A stretch of DNA of 64,000 nucleotides, from assembly GCF_019430885.1 (NCBI RefSeq), contig NZ_JAHYBZ010000005.1:248001-312000 (forward strand). The letters are read 5' to 3'. The DNA comes from Roseomonas alba. Lineage in GTDB: Bacteria; Pseudomonadota; Alphaproteobacteria; Acetobacterales; Acetobacteraceae. Shown here one piece after another: positions 51,231 to 60,016 of this stretch. Numbering within the stretch: position 1 is the first letter of the stretch; the number at the start of each line of letters is the position of its first letter. The notes under the pieces are model-generated. The model saw nothing but the letters and a program-made list of their open reading frames with translations, had not been told where the DNA came from and made no database searches. A program made the position numbers and the translations under genes.

Positions 51231-52633
51231 CCGCTCTCGAATTGGCGCGGATCCAGTTCGGTTTCACGGTTTCGTTCCACATCATCTTCCCGGCGATCAC
51301 GATCGGGCTCGCGAGCTATCTGGCCGTTCTTGAAGGTCTTTGGCTCTGGAAGAAAGACACGGTTTATCGCGACCTCTATCATTTCTGGTCTAAGATTTTT
51401 GCCGTGAACTTCGCCATGGGCGTCGTGTCAGGTCTCGTCATGGCGTACCAGTTCGGCACCAACTGGAGTTACTTCTCGGGCTTCGCCGGATCGATAACCG
51501 GCCCTCTTCTCGCCTATGAAGTCCTTACCGCCTTCTTCCTCGAAGCCGGCTTTCTCGGCGTGATGCTCTTCGGCTGGAACAAGGTGGGCCCGGGGCTGCA
51601 TTTCTTCTCGACCATCATGGTGGCGATCGGCACGCTGATCTCCGCGACCTGGATTCTGGCGTCGAACAGTTGGATGCAGACCCCGCAGGGCTTTGAGATC
51701 GTCAACAATGTCGTCGTCCCGGTGAATTGGTTCGAAGTGATCTTCAATCCATCCTTCCCGTATCGCCTGGTGCATATGACGGTCGCAGCTTTTCTGGCGA
51801 CAGCGCTCTTCGTCGGCGCGTCGGGCGCATGGCATCTCCTGCGTGGACGCAAGGATGCACACGTCCGCACGATGTTCTCGATGGCTATGTGGATGGTGCT
51901 GATCGTCACGCCGCTGCAGATCGTCATCGGTGATCTCCATGGCCTCAACACGCTCGAGCACCAGCCCGCCAAGGTCGCCGCGATGGAAGGTCATTGGCGG
52001 AGCGAACCCGGCGCGGGCGTGCCGCTGATCCTCTTTGGCTGGCCGGACATGGAAGCTGAAGAGACGCGCTACCGCATCGAGATTCCCAGGCTCGGCAGCC
52101 TTATTCTGACGCACAGCCTGGACGGACAATATCGGGGGCTGAGCGAGTTCGCCCGCGAAGACCGGCCGAATTCGACAGTCGTGTTCTGGTCATTCCGCAT
52201 CATGGTCGGCCTCGGCATGTTGATGCTTCTGATCGGCCTCTGGAGCGTGTGGCTGCGCTGGCGCAGGACCCTCTATGAGCGGACTTGGTTCCTCCGTTTC
52301 GCGACATGGATGGGACCCTCCGGACTGATCGCGATCTTGGCCGGATGGTACACGACGGAAATCGGCCGCCAGCCTTGGGTCGTCTATGGCGTCATGCGAA
52401 CCAAGGATGCGGTCTCGAACCATTCGGCGCTCGCGCTGTCGACGACGCTCATCGTATTCATGGTGATGTATTTCGCGGTGTTCGGCACCGGCGTCAGCTA
52501 CATGCTCAAGCTCGTCGCGAAGGGACCAGGCCACAGCGAGGACGATAACGCGCCGCATGAGCCCGGTCAGTCGCAGCGACCGGCCCGTCCCCTGTCCGCC
52601 GCGCCCGACGACGTCGATCCGGCTCGGGGCTGA
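51218..52633 (+). CDS. cioA: Cytochrome bd-type quinol oxidase subunit I (cyanide-insensitive type)
   Basis: 471 aa inner-membrane haem protein. Haem ligand His21 in FTVSFHIIFPAITIG, another His in YRLVHMTVAAFL, the E-rich quinol loop near GDLHGLNTLEHQPAKVAAME and the conserved GRQPWVVYGVMRT. The Q-loop is short, as in CioA-type rather than E. coli CydA-type enzymes. With CioB it oxidises ubiquinol and reduces oxygen without proton pumping and tolerates cyanide. Overlaps the nitrilase gene. It ends in a hydrophilic tail. Confidence 0.93.
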   Translation: MFGLTALELARIQFGFTVSFHIIFPAITIGLASYLAVLEGLWLWKKDTVYRDLYHFWSKIFAVNFAMGVVSGLVMAYQFGTNWSYFSGFAGSITGPLLAYEVLTAFFLEAGFLGVMLFGWNKVGPGLHFFSTIMVAIGTLISATWILASNSWMQTPQGFEIVNNVVVPVNWFEVIFNPSFPYRLVHMTVAAFLATALFVGASGAWHLLRGRKDAHVRTMFSMAMWMVLIVTPLQIVIGDLHGLNTLEHQPAKVAAMEGHWRSEPGAGVPLILFGWPDMEAEETRYRIEIPRLGSLILTHSLDGQYRGLSEFAREDRPNSTVVFWSFRIMVGLGMLMLLIGLWSVWLRWRRTLYERTWFLRFATWMGPSGLIAILAGWYTTEIGRQPWVVYGVMRTKDAVSNHSALALSTTLIVFMVMYFAVFGTGVSYMLKLVAKGPGHSEDDNAPHEPGQSQRPARPLSAAPDDVDPARG

Positions 52634-52647
52634 GGAGGAAAAGCACC

Positions 52648-53655
52648 ATGGGTATCGACCTCCCTCTGCTTTGGGCTGTCATCATCGGCTTCGGATTGAT
52701 GATGTATGTCATCATGGACGGCTTCGATCTCGGGATCGGCATCCTGTTTCCGTTCGTTCGCGACCGCGAGGAGCGCGACGTCATGATCAATAGCGTTGCG
52801 CCAGTCTGGGACGGGAACGAGACTTGGCTGGTGCTCGGCGGCGCGGCTCTGCTGGCGGCGTTTCCACTGGCCTATGCCGTGATCCTGAGTGCGCTCTATC
52901 TCCCGTTGATGCTCATGCTCGCGGGCCTGATCTGGCGCGGTGTGGCCTTCGAGTTCCGGTTCAAGGCGGACGAAAGCCACAAGCCGTTCTGGGACAAAGC
53001 CTTCATCTGGGGCTCCTACATCGCCACGTTCTCACAGGGGCTGGCGTTGGGCGCCTTCATCAACGGTTTCGACGTCAGAGACGGCGCTTATGCCGGCGGG
53101 CTGTTCGACTGGCTCAGCCCGTTCAGTCTGTTCACGGGCCTTGGGATGGTGGTCGCTTACGCCTTGCTGGGCACAACTTGGCTGGTAATGAAGACCGAAG
53201 GACGCCTTCAGCGACATATGCGGCAACTCGGACGACCGATCACTCTCGCTGTTCTCGCGACGATCGTAATCGTGAGCCTGTGGACACCCTTCGCGCACCC
53301 CGACATCGCAGCACGCTGGTTCGCCCTGCCCAACCTGTTCTTCTTCGCTCCGGTGCCGTTGCTTGTTGTCCTGGCGACGTGGCTGCTTCTGAAAACGCTT
53401 GCCAGCGAGACGCACGCCGCGCCGTTCATCCTCTCGCTGGCGCTGTTGTTCCTTGGCTACTCGGGTCTGGCGATCAGCCTTTGGCCGAACATCATTCCGC
53501 CGGCCATCTCAATCTGGGAGGCGGCGTCGCCGCCTCAAAGTCTCGGCTTCGCGCTCGTGGGCGCCCTGTTCATCATCCCCTTCATCCTCGCCTACACCGC
53601 GTGGTCCTACTACGTGTTTCGCGGAAAGGTGAAAGTGGGCGAAGGATATCACTAG
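52648..53655 (+). CDS. cioB: Cytochrome bd-type quinol oxidase subunit II
   Basis: 335 aa with about eight membrane spans. Landmarks are MYVIMDGFDLGIGILFPFVR, VAPVWDGNETWLVLGGAALL and GVAFEFRFK. A strong ribosome site (GAGGAGG) precedes the ATG, and the gene starts 15 bases after cioA. It stabilises the haem subunit. Its stop shares a base with the GTG start of the following small gene. Confidence 0.95.
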   Translation: MGIDLPLLWAVIIGFGLMMYVIMDGFDLGIGILFPFVRDREERDVMINSVAPVWDGNETWLVLGGAALLAAFPLAYAVILSALYLPLMLMLAGLIWRGVAFEFRFKADESHKPFWDKAFIWGSYIATFSQGLALGAFINGFDVRDGAYAGGLFDWLSPFSLFTGLGMVVAYALLGTTWLVMKTEGRLQRHMRQLGRPITLAVLATIVIVSLWTPFAHPDIAARWFALPNLFFFAPVPLLVVLATWLLLKTLASETHAAPFILSLALLFLGYSGLAISLWPNIIPPAISIWEAASPPQSLGFALVGALFIIPFILAYTAWSYYVFRGKVKVGEGYH

Positions 53656-53798
53656 TGTCCGATGCGTCTCGCGATCGAAAGCCCTGGTTACGTCGGGGTG
53701 GCTGGTTCGTCCTGATCTGGCTCGTCAGCGTGCTGGCGCTTGCCGTCGTAGCCGTTGTCTTTCGGCTTCTCATGAACCTGACCGGAATGACAGTCTGA
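53655..53798 (+). CDS. DUF2474 small membrane protein of the bd oxidase
   Basis: 47 aa from a GTG start overlapping the cioB stop (TAGTG). Reads RKPWLRRGGWFVLIWLVSVL then ALAVVAVVFRLLMNLTGM: a basic N-terminus and one membrane helix, matching DUF2474, a small subunit-like protein typically encoded after CioAB. By analogy with CydX it may stabilise the haem site. Easily missed because of the non-ATG start and size. Confidence 0.8.
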   Translation: MSDASRDRKPWLRRGGWFVLIWLVSVLALAVVAVVFRLLMNLTGMTV

Positions 53799-53867
53799 TC
53801 GTCAACGAACCAAGGGGCCAGCGCGGCGTTTCGCGGTGGCACCTGAGATTTCTGACCAGCCCTGGTC

Positions 53868-54055
53868 CTGACCCCAACTCAGGTCCGTGGCCTAGGCAAC
53901 TTCTCGGGCCTGTTGAGCCTGCTCGGCGAACGCCCGCGGGGTCAAGTTGAGTAGTGACCCATGCGGCCGCTCCTCGTTGTACTCGCGTCGCCAGGCGTCC
54001 AGCCGCTGCCGTGCATCGGCCAGCGATAGGAACCACGAGGCGTTCAAGCATTGGC
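53868..54055 (-). mobile_element. IS3-family orfB C-terminal scar
   Basis: Minus strand reads CLNASWFLSLADARQRLDAW, then YNEERPHGSLLNLTPRAFAE and ends AREVA, the end of IS407-type OrfB. The 3' flank (ctgagttgggg) matches that of the scar at 441-480. It marks the right edge of the MocR-nitrilase-cio segment, whose left edge is the IS3 orfA scar at 48516-48693. Confidence 0.85.
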
Positions 54056-54157
54056 TATGTGGCCTTCGGACGCCCGCTGCTGGGCAGAAGATTTTCAGGT
54101 GGCAGGCAACCGGGCCAGCCGACGTGCTCAGAGCGCTCAACGCGAGACGCGTATTGC

Positions 54158-54172
54158 GAACAAAACGGGAAA
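54158..54172. promoter_or_regulatory. Degenerate LexA-like box upstream of the helicase gene
   Basis: gaacaaaacgggaaa fits GAAC-N7-GAAC except for the last base and lies 37 bases upstream of the helicase ATG. Weak match. Confidence 0.3.
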
Positions 54173-54208
54173 CTGAGAGACTTATCGGCCCATGTCACGA
54201 TTCCCGCC

Positions 54209-56275
54209 ATGACTGCGGCCTACCTTGAGCGACTGAATCCGGAGCAGCGTCGCGCGGTGGAACATGGGCTGGGCGAGGCCGACCGATTTCCCGGCCCGCT
54301 GCTGGTCATCGCCGGCGCCGGTTCCGGCAAGACCAACACCATCGCGCATCGCGTGGCGCATCTCCTAGTCAATGGCGCTGATCCAGAGCGCATCCTGCTG
54401 ATGACCTTCTCCCGCCGGGCGGCAAGTGACCTCACGCGTCGCGCCGAAGCGATCGGCAGGCAAGCGATGGGGGAACGCGCCGGCATTCTCGCCGCGGGCC
54501 TGCCGTGGGCGGGAACCTTCCATAGCATCGGTGTCCGGCTGCTGCGCGACTATGCAGGCCAGATCGGCCTGATGCCGGACTTCTCGATCCACGATCGTGA
54601 AGATTCCGCCGACCTGATGAACCTGACCCGCGACGACCTCGGCTATTCGCGGATGGAGCGCAGGTTCCCAACCAAGGCAACCTGCCTCGAGATCTATTCT
54701 CGTGTGGTCAACAGCGGCGCCGCTTTGGCCGATGTGCTCAAGGAGGCGTTTCCCTGGTGTGCGTCCTGGGAGGGCGAGCTCCGGGCGCTTTTCGCGGCCT
54801 ATGTCGAGGCGAAGCAGGCGCAGGGCGTGCTCGATTTCGACGACCTGCTGCTCTACTGGGCGCGGATGCAGGCCGATCCGGACCTGGCAGCGGAGATTGG
54901 CGGTCGCTTCGATCACGTGCTGGTCGATGAGTACCAGGACACCAATCGCCTGCAGGCCAGCATCCTGTTGACGATGAAGCCGGATGGGCGCGGCCTGACT
55001 GTGGTCGGCGATGATGCGCAATCGATCTACGCCTTCCGTGCTGCCACGGTGCGCAACATCCTCGACTTTCCGGCGGCCTTCGATCCACCGGCCGAGACTA
55101 TCACGCTCGATCGCAACTACCGTTCGACGAGACCGATCCTCGATGCCGCGAACGCCGTCATCGGTCTTGCGAAGGAAAGGTTCACGAAGAACCTGTGGAC
55201 GGATCGCGCAGGAACGCAGCGGCCGGAACTGGTGACCGTCCGCGACGACGTGGAGCAGGCACGCTTCATCGCGACGCAGGTGCTGGAGAACCGCGAGGCC
55301 GGCGCGACATTGAGGCAGCAGGCCGTGCTGTTCCGCACGGCGAGCCACAGCGCGGTGCTGGAGGTCGAGCTGACGCGGCGACGCATCCCCTTCGTGAAGT
55401 TCGGCGGGCTGAAGTTCCTGGACAGCGCGCATGTGAAGGATGTGCTGGCGCTGCTGCGCTTCGTGCAGAATCCGCGCGACCTCGTGGCCGGCTTTCGCGT
55501 CATGCTGCTGGTGCCGGGCGTGGGGCCGGCGACAGCGCGGCGCGCCCTGGCGGCGATGAGCATGGCGGCTGAACCGATCGGCGCACTAGCTGCCTTCCCC
55601 ACGCCGCCACGCATCGGCGGGGAATGGCAGGGTTTCGTCGCGCTGCTGGTGGCGCTCCGTGGGCGTGGGACGGCATGGCCGGCGGAGCTCGACATCCTGC
55701 GGCAGTGGTATGAGCCGATCCTGGACCGCCAGCACGACGACGCATCGACGCGGCTTGCGGATCTGCTGCAGCTGCAGGGTATCGCCGCGGGGTATCCGTC
55801 GCGCGAGCGGTTCCTGACGGAACTGACCCTCGATCCGCCGGCGGCGACTAGCGATGAGTCGGGCGTCCCGTCACTCGACAACGACTATCTGATCCTGTCG
55901 ACGATCCATTCGGCTAAGGGGCGGGAGTGGCGGTCGGTCTTCGTGCTGAACGCGGTCGATGGCTGCATGCCATCGGATCTCGGCACCGGCACGACGGCGG
56001 ATATCGAGGAAGAGCGCCGACTACTCTATGTCGCGATGACGCGGGCAAGGGACAGCCTGCACCTGATCCTGCCGCAGCGCTTCTACACGCATGCACAGCG
56101 CGCTAAGGGCGATCGGCACGTCTATGCGTCACGGACCCGCTTCATTCCGCGCGAGATCCTCGACCACTTCGACTATGTGAGTTGGCCAGGAAGCCGGCAC
56201 GCCGTGCCTACCGCCCAGCCCGCCGCCGCCCCGCGCATCGATATCGCCGCCCAGATGCGCGGCATGTGGCGGTGA
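54209..56275 (+). CDS. UvrD/Rep-family (superfamily 1A) DNA helicase
   Basis: 688 aa ATP-dependent 3'-5' helicase. Motifs in order: Q-motif LNPEQRRAVEHG, Walker A IAGAGSGKTNTIAHR at 34-48, Ia MTFSRRAASDLTRR, motif II VLVDEYQDTNRLQ, motif III VVGDDAQSIYAFRAA, motif IV LDRNYRST, motif V LSTIHSAKGREWRSVFVLN and motif VI RRLLYVAMTRARDSLHL. Slightly shorter than UvrD. An upstream in-frame extension runs into the IS3 scar and is discounted. Unwinds DNA during repair or replication restart. It sits between an IS3 scar and a remnant of the SOS cassette. Confidence 0.94.
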   Translation: MTAAYLERLNPEQRRAVEHGLGEADRFPGPLLVIAGAGSGKTNTIAHRVAHLLVNGADPERILLMTFSRRAASDLTRRAEAIGRQAMGERAGILAAGLPWAGTFHSIGVRLLRDYAGQIGLMPDFSIHDREDSADLMNLTRDDLGYSRMERRFPTKATCLEIYSRVVNSGAALADVLKEAFPWCASWEGELRALFAAYVEAKQAQGVLDFDDLLLYWARMQADPDLAAEIGGRFDHVLVDEYQDTNRLQASILLTMKPDGRGLTVVGDDAQSIYAFRAATVRNILDFPAAFDPPAETITLDRNYRSTRPILDAANAVIGLAKERFTKNLWTDRAGTQRPELVTVRDDVEQARFIATQVLENREAGATLRQQAVLFRTASHSAVLEVELTRRRIPFVKFGGLKFLDSAHVKDVLALLRFVQNPRDLVAGFRVMLLVPGVGPATARRALAAMSMAAEPIGALAAFPTPPRIGGEWQGFVALLVALRGRGTAWPAELDILRQWYEPILDRQHDDASTRLADLLQLQGIAAGYPSRERFLTELTLDPPAATSDESGVPSLDNDYLILSTIHSAKGREWRSVFVLNAVDGCMPSDLGTGTTADIEEERRLLYVAMTRARDSLHLILPQRFYTHAQRAKGDRHVYASRTRFIPREILDHFDYVSWPGSRHAVPTAQPAAAPRIDIAAQMRGMWR

Positions 56276-56280
56276 GACGG

Positions 56281-56552
56281 CGCGGCCGCTATGGCGCTGC
56301 GGAAGGTCACCGACCAGCGTGGCCGGTCCATCTCGGCAATGCTGTGTTCCAATTCATGGCAGGCATCGCCGACCGGACGCCGAACGCCCGCGCCTCGTAG
56401 CTCGCGGCGGCCACCGCGCCACGGGCGGCGCCATGGCCGACCGCCACCGGGCGGCCGCGCAGCGATGGATCGTCGCGCTGTTCCACCGACGCTTAGAAAG
56501 CGTTCATGTCTGTGTGGATGATCTTGCGAGCCGGGCGCTCCATCCATGGCAT
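56281..56552 (-). pseudogene. Internally deleted remnant of a dinB-DUF763-alkB cassette
   Basis: From the ATG at 56552 the frame begins MPWMERPARKIIHTDMNAF, then a stop replaces the Tyr of FYASV. It continues with [20 protein letters not shown] and [13 protein letters not shown], matching DinB residues about 8-61. At about 56360 it jumps to the AlkB C-terminus ([19 protein letters not shown]). Everything between, most of dinB, all of DUF763 and most of alkB, is missing while gene order is kept. The LexA box upstream survives. Confidence 0.88.
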
Positions 56553-56565
56553 GCTAGTCCATCCG

Positions 56566-56580
56566 GAACGTACAGTGAAC
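56566..56580 (-). promoter_or_regulatory. LexA (SOS) box of the cassette remnant
   Basis: gaacgtacagtgaac: GAAC-N7-GAAC, 11 of 15 positions matching the box at 48248-48262. It lies 13 bases upstream of the remnant start and about 80 bases upstream of the divergent hydrolase gene. Confidence 0.7.
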
Positions 56581-56659
56581 AACTCAGGGGCAAATAACCC
56601 CTTTGCCCTTCCGTTGTTGGCACTTGCGGCCTAGCTTCGTCCGACGGAGGAACGATCCC

Positions 56660-58618
56660 ATGCACATCCGAACTGCCGCGCTGGCCGTGGCCGGCCTTAG
56701 CATGCTGTCGGCGCCGCCGCGCGCTGAGGTCACGCGCTTCGAGGTGGCCGGCGCTCCGGAGATCGTCTTCGAAGGCCGATCCTTCGGCGAGGTAGGGCGC
56801 TATGAGCGTATCGCGGCCCGCGCCACCATCGCCTTGGACCCGGCCGATCCGCGCAATGCGCTGATTGCCGACATCGCTCTTGCGCCACGCAATGCGCAGG
56901 GCCGAGTGGAGGCCGTCACCGAGGTCGTCGTGCTGCGCCCCGCCCAGGCCTTCCGCGGCAATGGCACCTTGATGGTCGAGGCGCCGAACCGCGGCCGGGA
57001 GCTCGCAGGCCAGCTCTACAATGACGGCGCCGCCAATGGGCTGATGAGCGGGCGCGATGCCGGCAACGGTTTCCTGCTGCGTCAGGGCCTCACCCTGGTC
57101 TGGGTCGGCTGGCAGGCTGATATTCCCCCCGGTGAGGGACGCGGCGCGGGGCTGCGGCTGGAGGCACCCGTGGTGCCGAATATCACCGGCGTCTCGCGCG
57201 AGGAGTTCCTCTTCGACAACACGACCAGCCCGGTCACTGTGACGCTCACCTATCCCGCGGCAAGCGAGCAAGGCGCGACGCTCACCGTGCGCGGGCGCTT
57301 CGAGGATGCGCGGCAGACGCCGCCGGGACTGTCCTTCCGCTTCGTCGATCCGCGGCGGATCGAGATTGCGCGGCCGCCCGGCTTCGATGCCGGTGCGCTG
57401 TACGAATTCACCTACACGGCGCGCGATCCGGTGGTGCAGGGGATGGCCTTCGCCGCCATGCGCGACGTCGGCTCCTTCCTGATGCGGGAACGCGGCGCAG
57501 CCAATCCGCTGGCAGCGGATGGTCGGGTCACGGTGGACCGTGCCGTGCTGCACGGCGTTTCGCAGTCGGGTCGCTTCGTGCGGGACTACCTCTATCTCGG
57601 CTTCAACGAGGATGAGCGCGGCCGGCGTGTCTATGACGCGATGCTGCCGCACATCCCGGGCACGCGACGCACCTTCACCAATGCCCGCTTCGCCCAGCCA
57701 GGCCGTAATCCGACACCGCATGGCGACAGGCTCTATCCGGCCGATCAGTTCCCCTTCACCTACGCGGTCACGGAAGATCACCTGACCGGGCGGCGGGATG
57801 GGCTGCTGCTGCGTTGCCGCCTGTCCAACACCTGCCCGTTGGTGATGCAGACGGACAGCGAATACGAGTTCTGGGGCGCGCGCGCTTCCCTGCTCGTGAC
57901 CGATACGCGCGGCAATCACATCGATCTGCCGCCCGAGGTCCGCGCCTATGCCATGATCGGGCATCCGCATTTCGCGCTGGCGACTGCGACAGCCTCGCGC
58001 ATCGACCGCTGCGCGTTGCCGGTAAATCCGCTGCACGCGGGTGCGCCTTCGCGGGCATTGCTGGTCGCCATGGAAGCCTGGATGCGCGAGGGCGTCGAAC
58101 CGCCAGCCACCCGTTACCCCATGCGTAGTCAGGGAACGCTGGTGCCGGCGGAAGGTCTCTACGCCGGGATCGCGGCGCTCGGCTATCGGGGGGCCTATGG
58201 TCCGGCGCAACTTGTGGACAACAGCGTCATGCCGCCAGCCGTGCGTGGCGAGTACACGGTGCTGCTGCCGCGTGTGGATGCGGACGGCAACGCGATAGGA
58301 GGTGTCCGCAGCGTGGTGGTCGAGGTGCCGCGGGCGACCTACACGGGCTGGAATCAGCGTAGCGAAGGCTTCGCACCGGGAGCCCTCTGCTACAATACCG
58401 GCGCGGTGCTGCCTTTTGCCGCCACCCGCGCCGAACGCGATGCGGCGCGCGACCCGCGGCTGTCTATTGAGGAGCGTTATGCGTCGCAGGACGACTACGC
58501 TGCCGCCGTACGCCGGGCCGCAGAGCGTCTGGTCGTCGAACGGCTGATGCTGGCGGAAGACGTTGATGCGGTCGTCTCGTCCGCGCGAGCCGATACTCTT
58601 GCGAGGCTGCGTCGATAG
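56660..58618 (+). CDS. Exported alpha/beta hydrolase-domain protein
   Basis: 652 aa from the ATG at 56660, preceded by GGAGG at good spacing. Signal peptide IRTAALAVAGLSMLSAPPRA. The mature protein matches the large alpha/beta-hydrolase-domain family seen in many soil bacteria: ITGVSREEFLFDNTTSPVTV, catalytic-type nucleophile elbow HGVSQSGRFVRDYLYLGFNE, and FPFTYAVTEDHLTGRRDGLL. Likely an esterase or related hydrolase working in the periplasm. No partner gene in the same direction is adjacent. Substrate unknown. Confidence 0.85.
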   Translation: MHIRTAALAVAGLSMLSAPPRAEVTRFEVAGAPEIVFEGRSFGEVGRYERIAARATIALDPADPRNALIADIALAPRNAQGRVEAVTEVVVLRPAQAFRGNGTLMVEAPNRGRELAGQLYNDGAANGLMSGRDAGNGFLLRQGLTLVWVGWQADIPPGEGRGAGLRLEAPVVPNITGVSREEFLFDNTTSPVTVTLTYPAASEQGATLTVRGRFEDARQTPPGLSFRFVDPRRIEIARPPGFDAGALYEFTYTARDPVVQGMAFAAMRDVGSFLMRERGAANPLAADGRVTVDRAVLHGVSQSGRFVRDYLYLGFNEDERGRRVYDAMLPHIPGTRRTFTNARFAQPGRNPTPHGDRLYPADQFPFTYAVTEDHLTGRRDGLLLRCRLSNTCPLVMQTDSEYEFWGARASLLVTDTRGNHIDLPPEVRAYAMIGHPHFALATATASRIDRCALPVNPLHAGAPSRALLVAMEAWMREGVEPPATRYPMRSQGTLVPAEGLYAGIAALGYRGAYGPAQLVDNSVMPPAVRGEYTVLLPRVDADGNAIGGVRSVVVEVPRATYTGWNQRSEGFAPGALCYNTGAVLPFAATRAERDAARDPRLSIEERYASQDDYAAAVRRAAERLVVERLMLAEDVDAVVSSARADTLARLRR

Positions 58619-58814
58619 GATTTGCACACGGCCGCGACGCGACGGTCGGCGTGCGCCTCGATGTTGAGGCGGATCGCCGGTCATCGGCTCCGACGGATTC
58701 TTCAAGCTTCCTGGCTGCTCCGTGCCCAAGCCGCTCGTCGGTCCGACGTCACACATGAACCGAAAGCGGCCGCGGCGTAGGAAACACGGCAGCTCTCCAA
58801 GGCCACGTGCTTGG

Positions 58815-59901
58815 CCTATCCCGCGTGTCAGCCAGGCGACCTGCTCGATCTCACCCGGCCGCCACGTCTCGGTAGAGAACGCCTCCAGCGGGCTGTAGAG
58901 CCGGAGGGTGGTGAACCAACCCTTGCCCGGTGTCGTCTGTATCCAGTTGCCGCGGGCAACACCGGTCGGCTGCGTCGGCGCGAAGCGGATCACCGTGCTG
59001 CCGTCCGGGTCCGCCGTGGCGGCCGGTGACGGGAAAGACTGGCTGCCGGCCCGCGGATAGCGCTGCGGCGTGTCAAGCATGGAACGGGTCTGGTTGTCGT
59101 AGACGGTGAAGGACCAGAACTTCGCATCCGGGATCTCCTTCAGCAGCGTCACCCGATAGTGCTTCGCCCCATCGAAGGGGTGCTTCGCCGCATCCTGAAA
59201 GGCCGGCAGGTACTGCGACCCGATGCCCGGCAGGCGCATCGACATCGCGGGCGTGATGCCCGTGATGCCGTAGAGGAACATGCTCCGGATGTTCATCGTG
59301 CGGTAGCCGGTGGGCTGGTGCACGCGCACACCCTCGCGCCTGCGAGGAACTCGGCGATGGACGTCCCCGTGCCGCCAGGCTGATAGCGGTAGATCCTGGT
59401 GTGGCGCTTGATGACCGCAACCGCCGGCCGCGGGTTGTTGTCGACCATGAAGGAACGGCCGAGGAGCAGCACCCGCGTGGTGCGGGCGCGGGCGACGTAC
59501 TAGCCCCCTTCGGGCACGATCCCGTCATAGCCGGGCGGCAGAGGCAGATACTTCCCGCCCAGGCCGCGATCCGGGCCGGGCGCGCCGAAATCGATCACCC
59601 ACCGCCACCAGTAGTCGTCGATGGTGCCGAGCGCCTCGGGCGGCGTCTCCAGGACCATCGGCCCGTTCGACAGGTCGATCATGCCGACGCAGTAGACCGT
59701 GTCGGCATTCGCGGTCAGGAACAGGGACTTCGCGTCCATCAGCTCCGAGAAGATCAGGATCTTGTTGTCCTTGACGCCGATGTCGCGAAAGCCATGGCGG
59801 ATGGCCCGTGCATTGACGCCCAGGAAGGTGTTGACGAAGGCGTGCGAAGGCACGCGCACGGTCGAGGTTTCCGTAGGCGCACCATTCTCCTCCCCCGTCA
59901 T
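58815..59901 (-). pseudogene. DUF1254/DUF1214-family gene, disrupted
   Basis: N-terminal part (59901-59500) encodes PSHAFVNTFLGVNARAIRHG and LTANADTVYCVGMIDLSNGP, typical DUF1254. A TAG stop follows PEGG at about 59502. The same frame goes on YVARARTTRVLLLGRSFMVD to FLAGARV, shifts frame near 59335, and resumes in the DUF1214 part (FWSFTVYDNQTRSMLDTPQR, GNWIQTTPGKGWFTTLRLYS). A middle block of roughly 200 residues is missing and the true end is lost near 58815. Not expected to make a functional protein. Confidence 0.85.
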
Positions 59902-60016
59902 CGCACTGGCCTCCGCTGTCTGATCGGAGCGTTACGATTCAATGGGCCGCAGGCGATTGCCGAGACATTCCTGCATCATGGGCGCGCGCCAAGCCAGCTT
60001 GACGCGCGCTCACCGG

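Noticed and set aside
58619-58814. Possible gene between the hydrolase and the DUF1254 pseudogene
   Set aside because: About 200 bases with open frames but no start with ribosome site and no recognisable protein.
56504-59329. A 941-codon open frame on the minus strand
   Set aside because: Only its first 160 or so codons (58815-59329) match a family (DUF1214). The rest is antisense to the intact hydrolase gene and reads as low-complexity arginine-rich text.
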